Shown piece after piece: positions 8,301 to 14,892 of a stretch of 14,892 nt of DNA (positions are counted from its first letter, which is position 1; each line of letters starts with the position of its first letter). The translations under genes were made by a program, and so were the position numbers. The DNA is from DASRDS01 sp035652495 (lineage in GTDB: Bacteria; Gemmatimonadota; Gemmatimonadetes; Gemmatimonadales; Gemmatimonadaceae). The notes below the pieces were generated by a model. It ran no database searches, had not been told where the DNA came from, and worked only from the letters and a program-made list of their open reading frames with translations. Location: assembly GCA_035652495.1 (NCBI GenBank), contig DASRDS010000433.1:1-14892 (forward strand). Direction: 5' to 3'.

Positions 8301-9844
8301 CCGCCGCCGGTCGCGCGTGTGGGTTCGTCCGGTCCGTCTATTTGTGTCAGGTCGGCATCTCTGAGACGAATGTCATCCCAAAGTGAGTCGAGCACCGTGT
8401 GTCCGACCACAATGCCGTTCAGCTTGGGAAATTCGGGATACAAAAACTGAAGCGTGCGGAGATCCAATCGACCGACGTTGAGCTGAAACGCGTGAAATCG
8501 AGTAACGGCCGGGTCGTGGATATCCAAAAGCCCGTGACCCGTGAACTGCGACGTGGCACCGGGTACATGGGCGTCGGCGAACGTCATCCGAATGCTGTCA
8601 GCGAAGAAATCGTTGAGCGGCCCGCCCTTCGCGTAGACGGTCCCGGTAAACTGCCCCTGGTAGTCCACGGGAAATGGCTGACCGGACAGCTGGCGAATAA
8701 AGGCGAAGTCCAGCGGCGTCGCCCGAATCGCCATGTTGCGGACGCCGAGATACGGCCCGCCAACCGTGAACGTCATGGCGCCGCGGAACCGCGACTTGGT
8801 CGTGCTGACGTCCATCTTTGACAGGATATAGTCGATGTAGTGCGGATCGGGGCGACTATGAATGTCGACGGTGACCGAGCCGCCGCCCGTGTTTGGCAGC
8901 GTCGGGTAGATCCACGCGAAATCGCTCAAGGACGCGGTATCGCCCACCGCGTGCAGATGAATGCGCACCGGCTGATTGTTGCCGAAGACGAGCTCACCGG
9001 AGGCGCGCCCTGAGGTGCCTGGCAGCTCGAAGTGCGGGAAGTTGAGCCACAATGAGTCGCCCTTCACCCGCGCGGTCCCGCGAATGTTCCGAAACTTGAA
9101 CTGCGGCTCGGACTCATCGGTCGACACGGTGTCGACCACGAAGTAGAGTCCCGCCGTGTCCGGCTCGGCGATGCGAACATAGCGAGCTTGCACGGTGCTG
9201 TGCCGCCAGCGGAACGAGTGCATCAAGCCATCGGGAAATCCCCACTGGCGAACGCCGCTGTCCGGCTTCGCCAGCTCGCGCTTGATCACGCTGTCCCGGC
9301 GCGCGCCGTGTAAGGAATCGTCGGGATCCCACGGCTCCGTGTACTCGAACGACGCGTCGTGGACGGTGGTATTGCCCGCGACGATGTAGTCGCCGAACCC
9401 ACGCACGTGCGGCAGGTTGCGGCGCGGCGCGCCCGAGCTCGGGAAGATCTCCTTGTAGTTCCACCCGGTCTTCCGGTACTTCACGATGCGGACGGCCGGA
9501 TGTTCGATCTCGAGTCGCTGCAGCAGAATGCGCTGATCGACGAGATCGCGTGGATCGAACTCGGCGTAGAGCCGGCCGGTCGAGAGGAAGGGGCGCCCTT
9601 CCGGGTCGCGGAGCTCGATCGAGTCGATCTGAATGTTCGTGAACAGGTTGCCGCTGATCCGCCCGATGTAGAGACGGCCATGAATCGCGGAGCGCAGGCG
9701 GGCGACGACGATGCGGCGAATCTGCTCCTTCCCCCACGCGGTCTGCGTGATCGAGACCCCAACCCCGGCCACGATGAGGCCGAGCGCGAAGAGAATCAAC
9801 GCGCTCAGGGCCACAATGACGCGGCGGCGGACGGGGGCGGGCAT
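5336..9844 (-). CDS. tamB: TamB, translocation and assembly module / AsmA-like inter-membrane protein
   Basis: 1502 residues, within the TamB range. TamB is anchored in the inner membrane and reaches across the periplasm as a long hydrophobic beta-groove to TamA; it is implicated in outer-membrane protein insertion and phospholipid transport. One N-terminal membrane helix is seen (about 9-31, after MPAPVRRR), then a very long repetitive beta-rich body. The C-terminal TamB domain (DUF490) is recognisable by ITFSGDPEFNPQLDI (from 1284) and LPQSDLISYLVSG (1341-1353). The last 120 residues look like amphipathic barrel-type strands and the chain ends in Phe (RSWSF), as outer-membrane signals often do. 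Two cysteines, 1435 and 1476, sit near the end. It starts 3 bases after the tamA stop and is certainly co-transcribed and probably co-translated with it. Confidence 0.94.
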   Translation of the reverse strand: MPAPVRRRVIVALSALILFALGLIVAGVGVSITQTAWGKEQIRRIVVARLRSAIHGRLYIGRISGNLFTNIQIDSIELRDPEGRPFLSTGRLYAEFDPRDLVDQRILLQRLEIEHPAVRIVKYRKTGWNYKEIFPSSGAPRRNLPHVRGFGDYIVAGNTTVHDASFEYTEPWDPDDSLHGARRDSVIKRELAKPDSGVRQWGFPDGLMHSFRWRHSTVQARYVRIAEPDTAGLYFVVDTVSTDESEPQFKFRNIRGTARVKGDSLWLNFPHFELPGTSGRASGELVFGNNQPVRIHLHAVGDTASLSDFAWIYPTLPNTGGGSVTVDIHSRPDPHYIDYILSKMDVSTTKSRFRGAMTFTVGGPYLGVRNMAIRATPLDFAFIRQLSGQPFPVDYQGQFTGTVYAKGGPLNDFFADSIRMTFADAHVPGATSQFTGHGLLDIHDPAVTRFHAFQLNVGRLDLRTLQFLYPEFPKLNGIVVGHTVLDSLWDDIRLRDADLTQIDGPDEPTRATGGGRVTFGDSLVSYDLALQFNRLSFATLLRSYPGAWFRGSFTGPLKMKGTLDDLELSADLTSDAGEVATSGHFNLLGPIFEANATTTFTDVDIPILFGREGVPHTDLTVTAVGDITGDSLPHTRGALKVTMAHSVIDSVNADTGRAALAFGNGTMHIDSLHAQSAIATLNAQGALGLESGHHDSTAFTLVFDSLGALRRYVPDDTVHGTAQVTGILAGWLDSLTATGRVDASDVRYGRDRVHGAQATFDVAGLPRNASGTVTVTLDTLRLSGVSLEQVAGEARVAHGKETHATLHAVSESGPTADAGGAIFVRGDTTEMVLDSLALRTPGNDWHLDHAVRLQNDRSGITLDSAVARGAVAGWIAAKARIPRDGPVAIHVSGDSIPLADLGALAQSLDQAGGFAGFDLNIANTRESPIMQFTARLKDARLGEVSLDQILTNGHYRDHALDLHSDFVQYGDTAMHVHLLLPVDLALENIGLRLLDDSLRGELRSDSAKLTTLLGVLPNVSNPSGSFSANINLGGTWQHPTLDGQVLVADGALGLSNLGVRWHNVNAKIDLKGDSLSLSRFSIATEENDRRGVASLGGWITFEDLDNPKFDVWLRAEHLHAIDRLRLANLTVSTKTGIGTIDTLRLRGSEQSSVLTGTVVLDQGSIFLPDFNKKQIVNLDDPELYNLVDTSLFVNRRLLPNGPPKLVAGLNLNNVSIDLGTDTWLKSTEANINLSGAVEVTTARLPRDTTRALALTGSVSATRGSYVLNLGIVQRTFTVEQPGTITFSGDPEFNPQLDITAVNIVHPSGQSAQYVKPELRIQVHLGGTLDHLQLALFSADSLPQSDLISYLVSGVPSYELNQANSGALATSIVLPTIGSAVGSRLTGGLFDTFQVQTFGGYSQGRVATSSAFSQARIGAGKQVGPDTFISADYGFCSGIGGQGANPGYQLGVRVDQRLTRQLSLSAASSPGTTYAYCTGSGGYSGFIPTPRQYGLDLFRSWSF

Positions 9845-9847
9845 GCG

Positions 9848-12208
9848 CTAGAAGGCTTCGCCGATGGAAAAATTAAGGGTCAGATGATTGATAAAGCCGT
9901 GCTTCAGTGTCGGTTGGTAACTCGCCGGGCATGAAGGTGCCTTCGGAGGAAACGTCTGCACCGGCACGCCGGTCGAATCATTGGCGATGACGCCGGCATT
10001 GCCTGGGCTCACGCACAGCACGGGCGCTTGGGCCTGAAACTTCGAGTTGGAGATGGACGACGGCGGCACCGCGTAGTAGGCGGGCCCGAACGGCTGTTGC
10101 GTCGGGTTATACCCCACATCGAGGCGTACCGGTCCGACCGGCGTGAAGACCTGCACGCCGACGCCGGGTGTCCAGAATAACTGCCGGAAGGACTCGTCGA
10201 GGCTGGCGGCGCCGGTCGGCGGCGGCGAGACGCGCCCGGCGTCGACGAACACGGTCCAGCCGATGTACTGCGGCAGCACGGGACTCTTGAGCCGAAGCTC
10301 CGCGTTGCCCACGATGCTGGTATTGCCGCCGGTCGGCACAACGAAGACTGGGCGCCCCGCCTGAATATGGCTATAGCGAGCGCCGGTGCAGTGCGCCGCC
10401 CCGTTGGAGACGCAGGTCGAGTCGATGAACTGCGTCAGGTAGACGGCCGGACCGAGTTGGTTCTGCGGAAATCCACGGACGGTGGTCGGTCCACCCGCGT
10501 ACAGGCGCTCATCGAGCGGCACGAACGAGATGCCATTGGCCGCGCTGCTGGTGCCGAAGATGCGGCCGGCCAGGATACGCGCGCCAAACACGGCGCCGGT
10601 GTTGCCGATCTCGCTATACCAGCGGGCTTCGCCCGTGATTTTCGTGAACTGAAATTCGGTGAGCGAGCCCAACTCGGGTCCGGAGTGCGTCAGGCTCGCG
10701 CTCACGAACGTCCCGTGGTGCGGGAGCACCGGGTCGTCGCGACCGTCGCGCGTCAGGGTGAGCCCGAGCTGACTCAGGACGCCCTCCCGTTGTACGCGCG
10801 CCTGATCGCTCTCTTGGCAGAGGTTGAACAAGGCGCAGAGCAGCGCCGGCGAAGCCGAGGTGCGTCCATATTGCAGCGTATATTGGGGCGCCACCGTCAC
10901 GAGCCAGCCAAGATTCTTGGTGAGCGAGGCCGTCGCGCCGATCGGGGTCGATCGCACGTAGGCGTCATACTCGGATCGGCGCTCGCTATAGAGCGACAGC
11001 TGCGGGTAGAGCCTGGCACCGAACAGCTCGGCCTGCCGGAACGTCGCGGAAACGTTGTAGTTCAGCGAATCCGCGTAGATGTCGTTTCGTGCGGGTGCAC
11101 AGAACGAATCCTTGAGACCGGTGAACGGGTCGCCGATACCGATCTTGGAAACGCGCGCCGAAAGCTCGAAGTCGCGCGCGCCATTCAAAAAGTTGCGGTC
11201 CGTGTACTGGCCCTGCACTCGGAAGCAGTCGAGCGTGCCCCAGCCGCCGCCGACCCTGGCGTTGTGCATGTAGTCTTCCTGCATCCGGAGCGTGATGTCG
11301 ACGAGCGCCGTATCGGGCACGTCGGTCGGGAGCGAGTCCGGCGAGATGTCGTAGCTGACCCGGCGGTAGCCGCCGGTCTCGAACAAGTTGCGCTGGGCGC
11401 GCTGCAGATCGGTCACGCTGTAGGCGTTGCCAGGCTTAAGCTCGCTCAGGTGGCGTGCGACGGCATCCGGGATCGCGGCTTTCCCACCACGAGCGGAGCG
11501 TGAATCGATGTTCACGGAACGGATCCGCGCGTACGGACCGGGAACGGCGGTGAATCCCACCCAAGCGGCGCGCTTCGCCGTGTTGACGTCGCTGTTCACG
11601 AGGACTTGGGCAAACGGATAGCCGCTCGCTTGGAGCCGGCGAACCATCAGGTCGCGGGTCGCGTCGATTGCGTACTGGTCGAAGATCGTGTTCCGCGCCA
11701 CTCGGTGACCCGGGAGGCGGGCCCGGATCGGCAGGTGCGCGGTGTCGGCGTGGGCATCCCGGACCGTGTTGTAGCCATCGACCGTCAGCGAATCGATCAC
11801 CACTGGCAGCCCTTCGTGGACAGTGAACGTGACGCCGACGACACCCGGGCGAAGCGCACGGACGAGCGTATCGACCGTCGCCTGACGATACCCGTGCTTA
11901 CGGTAGAAGATCTCGAGGCGGACCCGGTCACGGGCGAACTCGTCGCCGTCGAGGCACCGGCGCGTCCCGACGAATCGGAACACGCGGCGGGCCCAACTGG
12001 ATGGCGTCGTGACAATGGCGTTTCCGAGCTCCTCTTCGTCGAACGACACATTGCCATGGAAGCGGAGCCAGCCGACTTCCGGATCGGTCGCGCCGCATCG
12101 CTCGCTTTGCGCGCCGGCGGGGCGAGCCGTCAATGCCAGCGCCAGCACGAACGCCGACAAGAGCGCGGCGACGAGACGAATCGGCCACGCGCTCGGTGCC
12201 GCGATCAC
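9848..12208 (-). CDS. tamA: Omp85/BamA-family outer-membrane protein, TamA-like
   Basis: 786 residues. A signal peptide is clear (hydrophobic 10-27, likely cleavage after Ala-Gly-Ala at 31-33 or one residue later). About three POTRA domains follow (roughly 45-133, 135-225 and 227-310), the number found in TamA rather than the five of BamA. The beta-barrel runs from about 315 to the C-terminal Phe. Barrel signatures: TRDGRDDPVLPHHGTF (486-501), the loop-6 motif VRGF (577-580) inside GGPTTVRGFPQNQLGP, and PVGPVRLDVGY (690-700). Ten cysteines occur, eight of them in barrel loops. A long loop (about 701-770) separates the last strands. The start is a GTG at 12208, 15 bases after the GGDEF gene. 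Adjacency to tamB supports the TamA assignment; TamA versus a generic BamA-like label is the main uncertainty. Confidence 0.92.
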   Translation of the reverse strand: MIAAPSAWPIRLVAALLSAFVLALALTARPAGAQSERCGATDPEVGWLRFHGNVSFDEEELGNAIVTTPSSWARRVFRFVGTRRCLDGDEFARDRVRLEIFYRKHGYRQATVDTLVRALRPGVVGVTFTVHEGLPVVIDSLTVDGYNTVRDAHADTAHLPIRARLPGHRVARNTIFDQYAIDATRDLMVRRLQASGYPFAQVLVNSDVNTAKRAAWVGFTAVPGPYARIRSVNIDSRSARGGKAAIPDAVARHLSELKPGNAYSVTDLQRAQRNLFETGGYRRVSYDISPDSLPTDVPDTALVDITLRMQEDYMHNARVGGGWGTLDCFRVQGQYTDRNFLNGARDFELSARVSKIGIGDPFTGLKDSFCAPARNDIYADSLNYNVSATFRQAELFGARLYPQLSLYSERRSEYDAYVRSTPIGATASLTKNLGWLVTVAPQYTLQYGRTSASPALLCALFNLCQESDQARVQREGVLSQLGLTLTRDGRDDPVLPHHGTFVSASLTHSGPELGSLTEFQFTKITGEARWYSEIGNTGAVFGARILAGRIFGTSSAANGISFVPLDERLYAGGPTTVRGFPQNQLGPAVYLTQFIDSTCVSNGAAHCTGARYSHIQAGRPVFVVPTGGNTSIVGNAELRLKSPVLPQYIGWTVFVDAGRVSPPPTGAASLDESFRQLFWTPGVGVQVFTPVGPVRLDVGYNPTQQPFGPAYYAVPPSSISNSKFQAQAPVLCVSPGNAGVIANDSTGVPVQTFPPKAPSCPASYQPTLKHGFINHLTLNFSIGEAF

Positions 12209-12216
12209 GTTCGGAG

Positions 12217-12236
12217 CAACGCCTTACACGGCGTTG
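12217..12236. repeat. Perfect 7-bp hairpin over the stop codon before tamA
   Basis: The arms CAACGCC (12217-12223) and GGCGTTG (12230-12236) pair perfectly around a 6-base loop that contains the stop codon of the GGDEF gene. It is not followed by a T-run on either side, so it is not a typical terminator. On the minus-strand mRNA it ends 8 bases before the GTG of tamA, so it could slow exchange between the two genes or limit ribosome access. It may be coincidence. Confidence 0.4.
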
Positions 12237-13195
12237 ACGAGGATCGTCCCTGCTCCCTGCTGCTTCGCGCGCCGTTTGGCATCGGCGGCGAGTGCGCCCA
12301 GGTGACCGATCGAGACCCATTCGTCGGGTCGGACGGTCACGACGGCGGCCGACATGCGGGCGATCGGGAAGCGCTTGATCGTCCCGTCCCGGTCGACCCC
12401 GGGGAACGCGCCGCGGTCGAGCGCCTCATAGCCGACGACGCGCTCGATCACTTCGCGAAACCGTCTCGTGCTATCTCTCAACACCGTTTCGGCGTGCGCA
12501 TCATCGGTGACGATCAAGAAGTCATCGCCACCGACATGTCCGACGAAATCGTGCGGGCCGCCGTGCAAGGCGACGGCATCGACGATGGCGGTCGCGGTGT
12601 CTTTGATCACGGCATCCGCCGCCGCGAACCCGAAGGTGTCGGCGAACGGCTTGAAGTAATCGATATCGAGATAGCAGACCGCGAACGTGTCTTCGCGGCC
12701 AATGCGACGGAGAATCTCTTCTTCGATCGCTCGCCCACCGGGCAATCCACTGGTGGGGTTCCGGTCGGCCTCACGTCGCACGAGCCGCAATAGTGAACCC
12801 ACTCGTGCGCGGAGCTCGCGGGGATCGAACGGCTTCGCCAAATAATCGTCGGCGCCTGCCTCGAACCCTTCGACCTTGCTTTCGATCTCGCCTTCCGCGG
12901 TCAGCATCAAAATCGGAATGCGAGCGGTAAAAGGATTCGCTTTGACGGCGCGACACGCTTCGAGGCCGGACAAGCGTGGCATCATGACATCGAGCAACAA
13001 CAAATCTGGTTCGCGCTCCTGCAGGGCATCGAGCGCGGCCCGGCCATCGGCCACTAGGGAGACTTCATGTCCCGCCGACGCAAGGAGCGCGCGGACCATC
13101 AGGCGCATGTCCTCGTGGTCGTCAGCGTACAGGATGTAACTCAAAGCGATTGACGCATGGGTATCAGCGGCGTAAGTTCTCGCCGCGCCCCCCAT
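12224..13195 (-). CDS. Receiver domain fused to a degenerate GGDEF domain
   Basis: Up to 323 residues. The receiver domain (about 19-136) has Asp25/Asp26, phospho-acceptor Asp69 (LLLLDVMMP) and Lys121 (AKPFD). The GGDEF domain (about 140-323) has NPTSGLPGGR (146-155) and DIDYFKPFAD (177-186). Its signature is GHVGGDDF (219-226), not GG[DE]EF. The Asn that recognises guanine in DIDxFKxxND is Ala185, and the RxxD inhibitory site lacks its Arg. It may not make cyclic-di-GMP, or it may bind another ligand. The ATG at 13195 is the longest start, but receiver homology begins only at residue 19. A TTG at 13144 (giving MSYILYADD) would leave room for the divergent promoter and is a serious alternative; the frame has no other ATG or GTG in between. 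It is probably the first gene of the long operon. Confidence 0.9.
   Translation of the reverse strand: MGGAARTYAADTHASIALSYILYADDHEDMRLMVRALLASAGHEVSLVADGRAALDALQEREPDLLLLDVMMPRLSGLEACRAVKANPFTARIPILMLTAEGEIESKVEGFEAGADDYLAKPFDPRELRARVGSLLRLVRREADRNPTSGLPGGRAIEEEILRRIGREDTFAVCYLDIDYFKPFADTFGFAAADAVIKDTATAIVDAVALHGGPHDFVGHVGGDDFLIVTDDAHAETVLRDSTRRFREVIERVVGYEALDRGAFPGVDRDGTIKRFPIARMSAAVVTVRPDEWVSIGHLGALAADAKRRAKQQGAGTILVNAV
13150..13178 (+). promoter_or_regulatory. Sigma-70-type promoter of the ABC transporter genes
   Basis: TTGACG (13150-13155), then exactly 17 bases, then TAAGTT (13173-13178). Transcription would start near 13185, about 12 bases before ATG 13197 and 27 before the in-frame ATG 13212. 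A perfect TTGACA on the minus strand (13203-13198) could be the -35 of the divergent operon, but its -10 (AGAACT or GAACTT) is weak. Confidence 0.55.
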
Positions 13196-13196
13196 T

Positions 13197-14774
13197 ATGT
13201 CAACGGTATCAATGGTTTACCGTCACTTCGCCCGTGCGTTGTTCACGTGCGTGTTTATCGTCGGTTGCCGCGGTGGGGACGCCAATCCAGCCCGGCACAC
13301 GCTGATCGACTCGCGGGATCGCTATGATCCGAAATCGCTCGATCCCGCGCACGCCAATGACATCCCGAGTGGACGCTTGGTGTCCGATCTCTTCGACGGA
13401 CTCACGCGTGTGGGACAAGACGGCACGCTACAGCCGGGCGTCGCTGAGCGTTGGGAACTGTCGCCCGACGGACTGACATACACATTTCACCTTCGACCAC
13501 ACGTTCAGTTCCACGACGGCCGCGTGCTCTCCGCTCGAACCGTCGTCGCGAGCATGACGCGTGCCTTGGCGCCCGAGACAAAGGGAATTCCACTGTGGCC
13601 GTTGTACCCGATCGACGGCGCGCGTGAGTTCGCGAGCGGGAAGGCGGCAAGCATTGCCGGGTTGCGCGCCACCGACGACAGTACGCTCACCATCAAGCTT
13701 GGTCAGCCGTTGGCCGTATTTCCGAAGTTGCTCGCGATGCCGATCGCGGCGATCGTGCCCGAGAGCGTGGGAACCGACTTCAGCGAGCACCCCATCGGCA
13801 CGGGGCCGTGGCGGTTCGTCGAGTGGAAGCACGACGATTACATCCGGCTCGCGAAGAATCCCGCGTATTTCGACGGCGTCGCGAAGGCGGATTCGTTCGA
13901 GGCGCGGATCATCCCGGAGCCGAGCACGGCGGTCGCGGAGTTCGAGAGCGGCAACGTCGATCTCCTCTATGTGCCAGAGGGCGAGACTCAGCAATGGCAG
14001 CAGACCGATGAGCACCAGGCGTTGCTCAAGTCGCCACCGCCTCTACGACTCATCTACGCGGCGTTTAATACCACGCGCGGGCCGTTGGTATCGGCTCAAG
14101 TTCGCCAAGCGATCAATTACGCGGTTGATCGCAAGAAGATCTTGGAGCAACTGTTGGCTGGGCGTGGGCGATTGGCGGCGGGTGTCGTTCCGCCATCTTT
14201 GCCCGGCGCGGACACGACACGCGCGCCGTACCCCTTCGACCCGGCTCGTGCGAAACAATTACTCGCCGCCGCGGGACACGCGCACGATATCTCGCTCGAG
14301 TTGTGGTGCGCGCTGGAACCGCCATTCCCACAGGTCGCACAATCCATCCAAGCGTATCTCACCGCGGTTGGCATCAAAGTGACGATCGTGCAGCGCGAGA
14401 ATAATTCTCTGCGTGAGGCGGCACGCAATGGGAAAACCGATATCGTACTCAAAGATTGGTACGCGGATTACATCGACGCGGAAAACTTTTTGTACCCGTT
14501 GTTGGCATCAGCCAATGTCGGCCAGGGTGGCAACGTTTCATTTTACTCGAATCCGCAGTTCGATCACCTCATTACCTCAGCCCGAGCTGAGTCGAATGAG
14601 AACGTGAGAACACGAGAATACAAGCAGGCGGATTCCATCGCGTTCGCCGACGCGCCGATGCTCTTTCTCGTCTTCTACAACGAGCTATACGCCGTGCAGC
14701 CGTGGCTCAGGGGCTTCCAGCCGCCCGTGATCTTCAATGCCCAGCGCTGGACCGACGTCGAAATCGCCCATTAA
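13197..14774 (+). CDS. Family 5 ABC transporter solute-binding lipoprotein (peptide/nickel type)
   Basis: 525 residues. The N-terminus has a lipoprotein signal with a hydrophobic stretch and lipobox IVGC, so Cys24 would be lipidated. The mature part is a DppA/OppA-type binding protein (SBP_bac_5): SLDPAHANDIPS (47-58), LFDGLTR (65-71), PGVAERWELSPDGLTYTFHLR (split over 80-100), VQFHDGR (103-109), then further on HPIGTGPWRF, VRQAINYAVDRKKI and a C-terminal lobe ending near ERW-like RWTDVEIAH. It captures peptides or similar small ligands for import by the membrane permeases that follow. An in-frame ATG at 13212 would still give a full lipoprotein signal. There is no Shine-Dalgarno sequence. 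The ligand cannot be deduced. Confidence 0.94.
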   Translation: MSTVSMVYRHFARALFTCVFIVGCRGGDANPARHTLIDSRDRYDPKSLDPAHANDIPSGRLVSDLFDGLTRVGQDGTLQPGVAERWELSPDGLTYTFHLRPHVQFHDGRVLSARTVVASMTRALAPETKGIPLWPLYPIDGAREFASGKAASIAGLRATDDSTLTIKLGQPLAVFPKLLAMPIAAIVPESVGTDFSEHPIGTGPWRFVEWKHDDYIRLAKNPAYFDGVAKADSFEARIIPEPSTAVAEFESGNVDLLYVPEGETQQWQQTDEHQALLKSPPPLRLIYAAFNTTRGPLVSAQVRQAINYAVDRKKILEQLLAGRGRLAAGVVPPSLPGADTTRAPYPFDPARAKQLLAAAGHAHDISLELWCALEPPFPQVAQSIQAYLTAVGIKVTIVQRENNSLREAARNGKTDIVLKDWYADYIDAENFLYPLLASANVGQGGNVSFYSNPQFDHLITSARAESNENVRTREYKQADSIAFADAPMLFLVFYNELYAVQPWLRGFQPPVIFNAQRWTDVEIAH

Positions 14775-14892
14775 ACTCGGATTCTTCCTCCGACGGTTGG
14801 CGCTGGCGGTGCCCACGCTGATCGGCGTACTCGTCGTCGCGTTTCTCCTGCTCTACGTGGCACCCGGCGACCCGGTGCAAGAAATGGTCGGC
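14737..14892 (+). CDS. DppB/OppB-type ABC transporter permease, N-terminal fragment
   Basis: An open frame of 52 codons from ATG 14737 to the right edge. After a short polar lead (MPSAGPTSKSPIK), residues 14-22 (LGFFLRRLA) and 23-42 form the typical N-terminal membrane helix of DppB/OppB permeases, followed by the conserved APGDP motif (43-47). The start overlaps the end of the solute-binding gene by 38 bases; no other ATG or GTG lies before the helix. The gene continues outside the window. With the binding protein it forms the start of a peptide/nickel-type ABC transporter operon. Confidence 0.86.
   Translation, partial: MPSAGPTSKSPIKLGFFLRRLALAVPTLIGVLVVAFLLLYVAPGDPVQEMVG

Noticed and set aside
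10367..12793. Two long plus-strand open frames (378 and 395 codons)
   Set aside because: Antisense to tamA and the GGDEF gene, highly charged low-information proteins without motifs.
14775..14892. Apparent non-coding stretch after the solute-binding gene
   Set aside because: It is coding: the permease frame that starts at 14737 runs through it.

Overview
The window looks like a piece of a GC-rich, double-membraned bacterial chromosome, most likely from the Gemmatimonadota. The envelope points to this: an Omp85 outer-membrane protein with three POTRA domains lies next to a giant TamB, and there is a lipoprotein solute-binding protein. The phylum is my inference from gene style and content; there is no rRNA or other marker gene here. 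Coding density is very high, no gap between genes exceeds about 70 bases, and almost no start codon has a clear Shine-Dalgarno sequence.

Layout. (1) Positions 1-1709, minus strand: HAD phosphatase, then a CYTH-domain protein, then an unrecognised protein cut by the left edge. All three are overlapping or nearly touching. (2) Positions 1726-2154, plus strand: a small DUF6941-like protein divergent from the HAD gene. The two starts share one symmetric -10-like heptamer. (3) Positions 2157-13195, minus strand: one tightly packed run of seven genes, read from right to left. They are a receiver/degenerate-GGDEF protein, a TamA-like Omp85 protein, TamB, a diacylglycerol/sphingosine-type lipid kinase, an NtrC-like response regulator without the GAFTGA loop, a 59-residue eight-cysteine protein, and an SH3b-NlpC/P60 peptidase. 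Gaps between them are 15, 3, 4 and 7 bases, then overlaps of 8 and 4 bases. (4) Positions 13197-14892, plus strand: a peptide/nickel-type ABC transporter, with the lipoprotein solute-binding protein complete and the first permease cut by the right edge. It is divergent from the operon and has a good sigma-70-type promoter.

How the parts may fit together. TamA and TamB form an envelope-spanning machine for outer-membrane protein insertion and/or phospholipid transport. The lipid kinase would act on lipid head groups at the inner membrane, and the NlpC/P60 enzyme would cut peptidoglycan peptides. Two receiver-domain proteins in the same transcription unit suggest that this envelope module is tied to signalling. 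The joint function is inference from gene order.

The most unusual points are these: an AAA+ response regulator that has lost the sigma-54 contact loop; a GGDEF domain with altered base-recognition and signature residues; a very small cysteine-rich gene overlapping both neighbours; and a palindromic -10 element that could drive two leaderless mRNAs in opposite directions. I saw no tRNA, rRNA, CRISPR array, insertion sequence or prophage gene.
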